From an uncultured Ruminococcus sp. (GTDB lineage: Bacteria > Bacillota > Clostridia > Oscillospirales > Ruminococcaceae): DNA of 64,000 nt. The DNA lies in NCBI RefSeq assembly GCF_902762735.1, contig NZ_CACWPP010000009.1:1-64000 (forward strand), given 5' to 3'. Made by a program: the position numbers and the translations under genes. Below, in pieces: positions 57,918 through 64,000 of this stretch (the first letter of the stretch is position 1; the number at the start of each line of letters is the position of its first letter). The notes beneath the pieces were generated by a model, which was not told the origin of the DNA, searched no databases, and saw only the letters and a program-made list of their open reading frames with translations.

Positions 57918-58089
57918 TGGTTATCCCGCTGACACACCAAAGACAAAACGCCTTAATACGGTGTGCTAAGCAAGGGGCGACCCCACCCCAAACCCCCTCC
58001 CCTTACGAAGGAGAGGTGGCTATGGCAATCTGCTTTATCACATCGGCTCATTTTGCTTGCAAAAAAGTGGTGTGTTAAGTATATAACCA
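57918..58089. mobile_element. MITE-like element, family A, copy with CCCC-rich interior
   Basis: 172 bp with ends TGGTTATCCCGCTGACACAC and GTGTGTTAAGTATATAACCA. The interior (GGGGCGACCCCACCCC, TTTTGCTTGCAAAAAAG) is shared with 56084-56316. Flanks 57906-57917 (AAAATCGGAATG) and 58090-58101 (TAAATCGGAAAA) share nine contiguous bases, AAATCGGAA. The rest of the gap 57761-58408 shows no gene. Confidence 0.83.
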
Positions 58090-58408
58090 TAAATCGGAAA
58101 ATTGGACTGCGTGTAAAAAGTGTGTCGCGAAGTGGTTTGAATGTGTGAAGCGGCTTTTTGTGTGGGTAAGAATTGTGTGCGACAGGCGGCAGAATGGGGG
58201 CTGTTTCACGTAAGGAATAATCAGATCAAAGCTATAAAAGCATGCCGAAGAGCGAGAGTTTTTTCGACTTTTGGTTTGGAGCGAACGGCGCGGTCTTAGG
58301 GTGCAGATCGAGTGCGATGACGAAGTTGGAGAGTCGCGAAAATTTGTGCGTGCCGATAAAGCCGCGCGGGATATGGTGGGTTCGTCCCATTTAGAATAGG
58401 AGGATATT

Positions 58409-59827
58409 ATGGATATAAGGAAAATAATGGCGCTTTGCGCGGGGTTGATAATGACAGCGGCGGCTGCGGGCTGCGGCGGCAGCGGTGACGGTGAGGGAGC
58501 GGCTTCTAAGGCGGCGGACGACAGCTTTGAGGCTACCGAGAATGTGGAGGTGGCAGTGACCGATAAGGTAGATGCCATTCCCGAAGGTGCGGAGAATACG
58601 CTGGTGTATCTGGGTGTTTCCGACCTTAACCCGACGAGGGCTAATCCCGAAAAGTCCACCGAACTGACCTTGTTCGAGGAAAAGGGCGGTGCGATCGAGT
58701 GGCAGCAGACGACTTATTTTGAGAGGTTCGACAAGCTGGCTACGGCTCTGCTTTCAAAGCAGGATATACCCGATATGACCAATTACGAGTGGCTGAGTTT
58801 CCCCGCACATGTCTGCAACGAGATGCATCAGCCCATCGACCCGATAGTTGATCTCACCGACCCTCTCTGGGCTGATGTGGCTGACGATGCGGAACAGTAT
58901 TCGCTGGCGGGAAAGCATTATGTAGCACCGCTGAGGTATGAGGCTTCGTCTATGATGTGCTATAACCACGAACATATCGAGAATGAGGGTCTTGATGACC
59001 CGTATGAGTTGTATCTCGAAGGGGAGTGGAACTGGGACAGCTGGCAGAAGATAATGAAGGAGTATGTTGACGGCGGCGATGAGAGATACGGCATCAACGG
59101 ATTTTTCAGACAGCACATAACTCAGCAGACGGGCAAGACGCTGGTAAATTACAATATGGATACCAACGAGTTTTCATCAAATCTCAATGACCCAGACATT
59201 GAAGCGGCGCAGAAGATGCTCTATGACCTGCAAAAGAGCAATATGATACTGAACGGCTGGATAGGCAGTGCGAGAGATGCTTTCAATCAGGGGTGTCTGT
59301 TTTATGCGATGGGTGACTGGGCGTACTCGGGCAACAATTCGCCCACCGATGAGGACGACTGGCGCATAGTGCCGATGCCCGAATATCCCAAAAACCCGCA
59401 GAAGATAACCACATCTGACATGAAAGCGTTCATGTGGGTGAGGGGCAGTGAGAAAAACGATGCGATGAAATGCTGGCTGGAATGCTGCCGCGTGACCTAT
59501 ACCGACCCCGAATATCAGGAGACCAACAAGCTGAAATTCATGGAGAACAACCCCAACTGGACTGATGAGATGTATCAGGTAAAGATGGACGCTGTGAGCG
59601 ATGACAGGTACATGATATATGACTACTGCTTCGGTCTTTCGGCGGCTACGGGCGACCCCAACAGCTTTGACGGCAACAGCTGTCTGACCGATGTGCTGTA
59701 CAACCACGCTTCAGAAGAGGACGAAGAGGGCGGTCAAAGCACATGGGCGCAGGTGAGAGAGAAGTATTCCGCGACCATCGACTCTGAGATAAAGGAAGTA
59801 AACGAGAAGGTCAAGGCGGTAAAGTGA
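58409..59827 (+). CDS. Extracellular sugar-binding lipoprotein (ABC transporter family 1)
   Basis: 472 residues. A lipoprotein signal (MDIRKIMALCAGLIMTAAAAGC) with Cys at residue 22 is followed by an acidic linker, then a family 1 solute-binding fold (VYLGVSDLNP, FERFDKLATALLSKQDIPDM, GEWNWDSWQKIMKEY near 205, GCLFYAMGDWAYSG near 295). It should catch an oligosaccharide at the cell surface and pass it to an ABC permease. No permease is adjacent. The cellulase gene 624 bases downstream suggests a cello-oligosaccharide ligand, by inference. Some related lipoproteins only bind or sense. GGAGG precedes the ATG. Confidence 0.87.
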   Translation: MDIRKIMALCAGLIMTAAAAGCGGSGDGEGAASKAADDSFEATENVEVAVTDKVDAIPEGAENTLVYLGVSDLNPTRANPEKSTELTLFEEKGGAIEWQQTTYFERFDKLATALLSKQDIPDMTNYEWLSFPAHVCNEMHQPIDPIVDLTDPLWADVADDAEQYSLAGKHYVAPLRYEASSMMCYNHEHIENEGLDDPYELYLEGEWNWDSWQKIMKEYVDGGDERYGINGFFRQHITQQTGKTLVNYNMDTNEFSSNLNDPDIEAAQKMLYDLQKSNMILNGWIGSARDAFNQGCLFYAMGDWAYSGNNSPTDEDDWRIVPMPEYPKNPQKITTSDMKAFMWVRGSEKNDAMKCWLECCRVTYTDPEYQETNKLKFMENNPNWTDEMYQVKMDAVSDDRYMIYDYCFGLSAATGDPNSFDGNSCLTDVLYNHASEEDEEGGQSTWAQVREKYSATIDSEIKEVNEKVKAVK

Positions 59828-59841
59828 CGGTCTGACGGTGT

Positions 59842-60440
59842 GTGAACGGGCTGTGCGGTGGGCTGTGCGGCGGTGCTGTTTGGCGGTTTGTTGGCGATTG
59901 TGAACGGCTGTGCGGAGGGCTGTGCGGCGGTGCTGTCCAGTGGTTTGCGGGCGTTTGTGAACGGCGGGCGGTGGGCTGTGCGGCGGTGCTGTTTGGCGGT
60001 TTGGGGGCGTTTGTGAACGGCTGTGCGGTGGGTTGAGCGGCGGTGCTGTTTGGCGGTTTGTTGGCGTTTGTGAACGGCGGGCGGTGGGCTGTGCGGTGGT
60101 GCTGTTTGGCGGTTTGCGGGCGTTTGTGAATGGCTGTGCGGCGGGCTGTGCGGCGGTGCTGTCTGGCGGTTTGCGGGCGTTTGTGAACGGCTGGCGGTGG
60201 GCTGTGCGGCGGTGCTGTTTGGCGGTTTGCGGGCGTTTGTGAACGGCTGGCGGCAGGCTGTGCGGCGGTGCTGTTTGGCGGTTTGCGGGCGTTTGTGAAC
60301 GGCGGGCGGTGGGCTGTGCGGCGGTGCTGTTTGGAGGTTTGCGGGCGTTTTTGAACGGCGGGCGGCAGGCTGTGCGGCGGTGCTGTTTGGCGGTTTGCGG
60401 GCGTTTGTGAACGGCTGGCGGTGGGTGGTGCGATTTGGAA
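59842..60440. repeat. 56-57-bp tandem array, about 10.5 copies
   Basis: Units starting GTGAACGG are at 59842, 59900, 59957, 60013, 60070, 60126, 60183, 60239, 60295, 60351 and 60407. They are GC-rich with a strong G bias on the + strand (GGGCTGTGCGGCGGTGCTG, then TTTGGCGGTTTGCGGGCGTT). The array fills the gap 59828-60451 and stops just before the cellulase ribosome binding site. The unit length is not a multiple of three, and open frames through it are not taken as genes. Confidence 0.95.
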
Positions 60441-60451
60441 AGGAGTTAACT

Positions 60452-61720
60452 ATGAAAATAAAAAGGATATTGGCGGCGGTCTGTGCGGGAGTGATGTGCG
60501 TGGGGCTGCTGGGGGGCTGTGAGTTTAAGGTGGATTTCGGCGAAAGCAGGGCGGCTGAGGAAAGTGCGGCTGAGGAACAGTCTGCCAAAAAGCACCCTGC
60601 GGGTGAGATGCGCGGACTTTCGGCGCGGGAATATGCCGATGAGATGGGTATAGGCGAAAATCTCGGAAATACTTTTGAGGCGTTCTGGTCCAGCACTTCA
60701 AACGAGACTTCGGGTGCTTCAACGATAGGGGGGAATACTCCACTTGATTATGAGAAATGCTGGGGCGCTGTTGAGACCACCAAAGAGTGCATAGACGGCA
60801 TGAGAGCGGCAGGTTTTTCGACCGTCAGGATACCCGTCTACTGGGGAAATATGATGGAAGATGATGGCAGTTACGAGATAAACGCCGACTACATCGACAG
60901 GGTGGCGGAAGTTGTCGGCTGGGTGCTGGAGGACGGCATGTATGCGGTGATAAATATACATCACTTTGACGAATACATCATAAAGCACAAGACTGAGGAC
61001 GAAGCGCTGGAGATAACAGGTATCCTCTGGAAGCAGATAGCGGAATATTTCAAGGATTATCCTGACTATCTGGTGTTTGAGGGGTTCAATGAAAATCTGG
61101 GCAGTCATCAGATGAAGTTTGACGGTCAGGGCAAGGAGACAGGCGATGCAGTCACACCGACCGAAGAGGAAACTTATGCTTATGTAAATGATATGAACCA
61201 GACGTTTGTGGACACTGTTAGGGCGACGGGCGGCAACAATGCCAAACGTGTGCTGATAGTTTCGGGGTACTGGACGAACATTGACAACACCACTAAGGAC
61301 AGCTTTGTGATGCCCGCAGATACGGCGGAGGACAAGCTGATGGTATCGGTGCATTACATCGACAACGCTATGTACTGGTCAAGAAATGTGGGCGGCAAAA
61401 AATGGAAGGACTACACCGAGTCGCAGTGTGAACTGCTGAAAGAGGCGTTCATTGACTGCGGCATACCTGTATTTCTGGGCGAGCAGACTTCGATATATGA
61501 AGATGACAAGATAGTGCGCGGTGCGGAGATAACAGATAGTTCGGAGCTGATGAAGTATGAGATGCAGAAAGCGCTGGACTACGGTTTTGTGCCTGTGCTG
61601 TGGGACGTTAATGACAACTTCTATTCGCGGACTGAATGCAGGATAAAGTCTGACAGCGATGCGGCTGTCATAAAAGAGCTGGCTGAGAATGACAAGTCTG
61701 AGATCTCGGGAGCGGCTTAA
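60452..61720 (+). CDS. Glycoside hydrolase family 5 cellulase lipoprotein
   Basis: The ATG at 60452 (MKIKRILAAVCAGVMCVGLLGGC) has GGAAAGGAG six bases upstream and a lipobox LLGGC with Cys at residue 23; upstream in-frame codons belong to the tandem repeat. 422 residues. GH5 barrel with GENLGNTFEAF near 69, GFSTVRIPVYWG near 120, AVINIHHFDEY near 167, the acid/base Glu in FEGFNENLG near 213 and the nucleophile Glu in FLGEQTS near 343. It should hydrolyse beta-1,4-glucan at the cell surface. There is no dockerin or binding module, so it is held by its lipid anchor rather than by the cellulosome. Confidence 0.93.
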   Translation: MKIKRILAAVCAGVMCVGLLGGCEFKVDFGESRAAEESAAEEQSAKKHPAGEMRGLSAREYADEMGIGENLGNTFEAFWSSTSNETSGASTIGGNTPLDYEKCWGAVETTKECIDGMRAAGFSTVRIPVYWGNMMEDDGSYEINADYIDRVAEVVGWVLEDGMYAVINIHHFDEYIIKHKTEDEALEITGILWKQIAEYFKDYPDYLVFEGFNENLGSHQMKFDGQGKETGDAVTPTEEETYAYVNDMNQTFVDTVRATGGNNAKRVLIVSGYWTNIDNTTKDSFVMPADTAEDKLMVSVHYIDNAMYWSRNVGGKKWKDYTESQCELLKEAFIDCGIPVFLGEQTSIYEDDKIVRGAEITDSSELMKYEMQKALDYGFVPVLWDVNDNFYSRTECRIKSDSDAAVIKELAENDKSEISGAA

Positions 61721-61824
61721 AAAGTTTCGCTGACGGACGATAAAAAAGGGCGGTCATCTCTTTTGTACAGGAGAATTTTTGAGCGCTGTAAGAGCTGTTT
61801 ATCGCGGCGGTGCGGAAAAATATG

Positions 61825-62004
61825 GGGCGCTCAATTATCCTTTTGTTTACCGCATTTTTAGTTGGTGTGCTAAATACCTTTATCAATGAAGAAAAACAGA
61901 GTTGATGTTACCTTTCCCCGCCTGCGGCGGGGGAAAGATAACATCCAACTGTATTCAATTCCCGATATAACATCGTTTATTTTGGTGTATCAGCGGGATA
62001 GTCA
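61825..62004. mobile_element. MITE-like element, family A, reversed mosaic copy
   Basis: The right part (61874-62004) is the reverse complement of the 55394-type interior and ends TATCAGCGGGATAGTCA. The left part (61827-61873, TTTTGTTTACCGCATTTTTA, then GGTGTGCTAAAT) matches the right end of the short type at 12223. Two element types are thus joined. Gap 61721-62052 holds this and a terminator. Confidence 0.75.
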
Positions 62005-62045
62005 TAAAAAAATATATCCCCGATGTGTGTAAACATCGGGGATAT
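62005..62045 (-). terminator. Terminator of the PAS-GGDEF-EAL gene
   Basis: ATATCCCCGATGT (62014-62026) and ACATCGGGGATAT (62033-62045) form a 13-bp perfect stem, then TTTTTTT when read leftward. Confidence 0.92.
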
Positions 62046-62052
62046 TCGTTTA

Positions 62053-63717
62053 TCAGACTTTAAGATACATCTGTATGAACTGACCCATCACCACAGGGCG
62101 GGAGAAATAGTAGCCCTGAAAGCTGTAAATGCAGTACTGTCTTACAAATTCTATCATTTCGCGGGACTCCATGCCCTCTAAGCAGACATGCACATGCAGT
62201 TCGCTGGCGCAGTTGGAGATAGCTTTGATTATCGCCTGATTTGCGGTGTTCGTCATTATATCTTTGGTGAAGCCGCGGTCGAATTTCAGCGTTTCAACGG
62301 GCAGGTCTGACAGCAGGTTTAGTGACGAGAAGCCTGTGCCGAAATCGTCTATGGCGATCTTGATGCCGAGACTTTTCAGGAAGCCTATCTCTGCCTGTAA
62401 GTAGGTCTTTTCGAGCTGGCGGCAGCTTTCTGTCAGCTCCATACACAGGCTGCGGGTGGGGAAGCCTGTCTCTTTGAGTATAGCTTTGACCGATTCGCGG
62501 AACAGCGGGTGGGACAGCTGAGTGTATGACACGTTGACATTCAGCGTGAAATCGGGATTTCTTTCCACCATCATCATGCTTTCGTTAAGTGCGCGTCTGA
62601 GTATCCAGCAGCCCAGCTCAAAGAAACTGGGGTCATTTTCCAGCAGGGGAATGAATTCACCCGGCATGACTGTGCCGAAATCCCTGCTCTCCCACCTCAG
62701 CAGAGCTTCAGCACCGATGAGTTTCTCGTTTTCGGAAGAGAACAGCGGCTGATAGCACATGAAGAAGCCCTCATAGTCGTTGAGCATGGATCTGCGAAGG
62801 GCACTCATAAGTTCGAGCCTGCGCTTGGCGGTATCTTTCATGTTGTTCTCGAAAACATAGAGTTCACCGTGCTGTTCGTGCTTTGACTTTTCAAGGGCAT
62901 AACGCGCACTGCTCTGCACCGAGAACTCGTCATAGTCACCGTCAAGCACCACTGCGCCTGCCGATATGCTGACAGGTATGCGTATGCCGTCAACGAACAC
63001 GTTATACTTCATTTCAAACTGGATCTTGCGGTAAAGCTCATAGATATACCCTACCGCCGTATCAGTCAGCGCGAACGCGAACCTTACGCCGTCCATGCGG
63101 TAGACTTTGCTTCTGCCGCCCAGGACGTTAACAAGCACACGTCCGACTTCTTTAAGCACTCTGTCGCCGAAATTGTGACCGTACATGTCATTGACCTCTG
63201 AGAAGCAGTTGATGCCGATGAGCAGTTCAAGACCTGTTTTGCCCTGTGACTTGAGGTCACGTATGTACTGCAAAAACTCATAGACGTTATAAAGCCCCGA
63301 AGCCGCATCGACCCTGTCAGAGATACCATGATTTTCGATCGTGCCGATGAATATATCGGGTTCGCCGTCAGAGCCGCGCATCACGTTGCCGCGGCAGGTA
63401 CAGATAACGTAGTCGCCGTCCTTGTTCATCGCCCTGTAATCAAGGTCATGCCTGTCTTTTTTGCCTGAGAAAACCTGGCTGATGTCTTCTAAATAGCGCT
63501 GTCTGTCATCGGGGTGGATATGGTCAGCCCATTTTCCTGCGGCGTTATCCATATATTCCCCCGGAAAACCGAAATACTCCACAGCACTGCGCGACCATCT
63601 TGTGACATTACTGCTCATATCGCAGATGTACAGATAACGTCTGTCGGAAGTGTCTGAAAAGCCGTCGAACAAGCGGTTTTCAAGCAGATCATTTTTTTTA
63701 TCCATCTTTTTACCCAT
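62053..63717 (-). CDS. PAS-GGDEF-EAL protein, probable c-di-GMP phosphodiesterase
   Basis: The ATG at 63717 (MGKKMDKKNDLLENRLFDG) has AGGAAGG eight bases upstream; a GTG at 63726 is the alternative. 554 residues, no membrane segment. A PAS domain covers about 30-135 (WSRSAVEYFGFPGEYMD). The GGDEF domain (about 145-300) is degenerate, reading YRMDGVRFAF where GGDEF should be, so cyclase activity is unlikely. The EAL domain (about 320-554) has its residues: EALLRW near 336, NVNVSYTQLS, ELTES, IDDFGTGFSS near 457, KFDRG, LEGMES and FQGYYFSRP. It should hydrolyse c-di-GMP, perhaps tuned by the PAS and GGDEF parts. Confidence 0.93.
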   Translation of the reverse strand: MGKKMDKKNDLLENRLFDGFSDTSDRRYLYICDMSSNVTRWSRSAVEYFGFPGEYMDNAAGKWADHIHPDDRQRYLEDISQVFSGKKDRHDLDYRAMNKDGDYVICTCRGNVMRGSDGEPDIFIGTIENHGISDRVDAASGLYNVYEFLQYIRDLKSQGKTGLELLIGINCFSEVNDMYGHNFGDRVLKEVGRVLVNVLGGRSKVYRMDGVRFAFALTDTAVGYIYELYRKIQFEMKYNVFVDGIRIPVSISAGAVVLDGDYDEFSVQSSARYALEKSKHEQHGELYVFENNMKDTAKRRLELMSALRRSMLNDYEGFFMCYQPLFSSENEKLIGAEALLRWESRDFGTVMPGEFIPLLENDPSFFELGCWILRRALNESMMMVERNPDFTLNVNVSYTQLSHPLFRESVKAILKETGFPTRSLCMELTESCRQLEKTYLQAEIGFLKSLGIKIAIDDFGTGFSSLNLLSDLPVETLKFDRGFTKDIMTNTANQAIIKAISNCASELHVHVCLEGMESREMIEFVRQYCIYSFQGYYFSRPVVMGQFIQMYLKV

Positions 63718-63772
63718 TGTTTTCACCTTCCTGTAAAGATGATAGTATAAACAACCATATTAACCCACTGAT

Positions 63773-63801
63773 ATTATACCATCTTTTAAAAGTTTTTACA
63801 A
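63773..63801 (-). promoter_or_regulatory. Promoter of the PAS-GGDEF-EAL gene
   Basis: Read leftward, TTGTAA (63801-63796), a 17-base spacer and TATAAT (63778-63773). From here to the right edge the sequence is AT-rich. Confidence 0.75.
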
Positions 63802-63972
63802 TAGTTTTTTACAATTTCGATAAAAGTAACAAACACTTTGAGCAAAATACACAATTGTATGTCGAAATCACTGTGTAGAAATAAGGTTATAAACTAATTA
63901 AAAATCACTCTTTCTGCGGAAGTGTATAAAAATATTCACAAAATATATTTTAAAGCCGAAAGGTGATGTGAA

Positions 63973-64000
63973 TTGTACGTTTTTTTACTTGTGCGAATGG
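63973..64000 (+). CDS. Possible gene start at the right edge
   Basis: AAAGGTGATG is followed by a TTG that opens LYVFLLVRM to the window end. Only nine codons are visible, so this is a tentative call based on the ribosome binding site and the hydrophobic start. Confidence 0.2.

Noticed and set aside
56147..57946. 599-codon frame antisense to the GH43 gene
   Set aside because: The sense strand encodes a full GH43 enzyme with catalytic residues. The antisense frame has no family and begins in a repeat.
59842..60440. CRISPR-like array
   Set aside because: The units are contiguous with no unique spacers and no cas genes are present.
59734..60696. 320-codon Pro/Thr-rich frame on the minus strand over the 56-bp array
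   Set aside because: It is open only because the array lacks stops in that frame. It runs antisense into the ends of two real genes and has no ribosome binding site.

Overview
The window looks like the chromosome of an anaerobic cellulolytic Firmicute, most likely Ruminococcus (R. albus-like). The reasons are a dockerin-tagged secreted protein, a GH3 beta-glucosidase with the permuted domain order known from R. albus and Butyrivibrio, a GH5 lipoprotein cellulase, two GH43 enzymes, xylulokinase, and strong Gram-positive ribosome binding sites and sigma-A-like promoters. The species is an inference. No rRNA, tRNA, CRISPR array or intact insertion sequence was seen.

Layout. 1-4282 (leftward): a partial C-C bond lyase of the tellurium-resistance-associated (Ter) type with a consensus promoter, then the GH3 enzyme. 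4660-12004 (leftward): a long close-packed cluster with pyrF, two small unknown genes, a voltage-gated K+ channel, pyrC, a membrane-anchored unknown, ilvD, a two-TM unknown and a 20-residue-repeat protein. 12358-14517 (leftward): ROK glucokinase and mannose-6-phosphate isomerase. 15025-18617 (rightward): small surface proteins, a flavin reductase with two rubredoxin domains, and three small zinc-ribbon or DUF4177-like genes. 18620-24702 (rightward): a RAYT transposase, then a xylan-utilisation group (xylB, HAD phosphatase, carboxylesterase, GH43). 24787-26508: phosphoglucomutase (leftward).

26818-29348 carries an alpha/beta hydrolase and comM/yifB. 29682-44994 is the transcription-translation block rpoB, rpoC, rpsL, rpsG, fusA, tuf, followed by a TetM-like ribosomal GTPase fused to a Rae1/YacP-type NYN ribonuclease domain. 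I regard this fusion as the most interesting gene here. 45267-50519 (leftward) holds a beta-helix dockerin protein, Sir2 and a GT-C membrane glycosyltransferase. 50960-53508 has an AraC regulator and an HMGL-like aldolase. 54578-63717 has an ECF S component, a second GH43, a sugar-binding lipoprotein, the GH5 cellulase and a PAS-GGDEF-EAL protein.

The spaces between genes are unusually rich in repeats. Two families of small palindromic elements (about 95 bp and 110-220 bp) have terminal inverted repeats and, in several copies, 9-12 bp flanking direct repeats, so they behave like non-autonomous transposons (MITEs). Three unrelated tandem arrays (about 190, 110 and 56 bp units) and a composite intergenic repeat ending in AATTATG units add to this.

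Functionally, GH5 and the binding lipoprotein act at the surface on glucans, and the dockerin protein is predicted to dock on a cellulosome scaffold. The cytoplasmic GH3, GH43s, esterase, xylB, glucokinase and phosphoglucomutase feed the released sugars into central metabolism.
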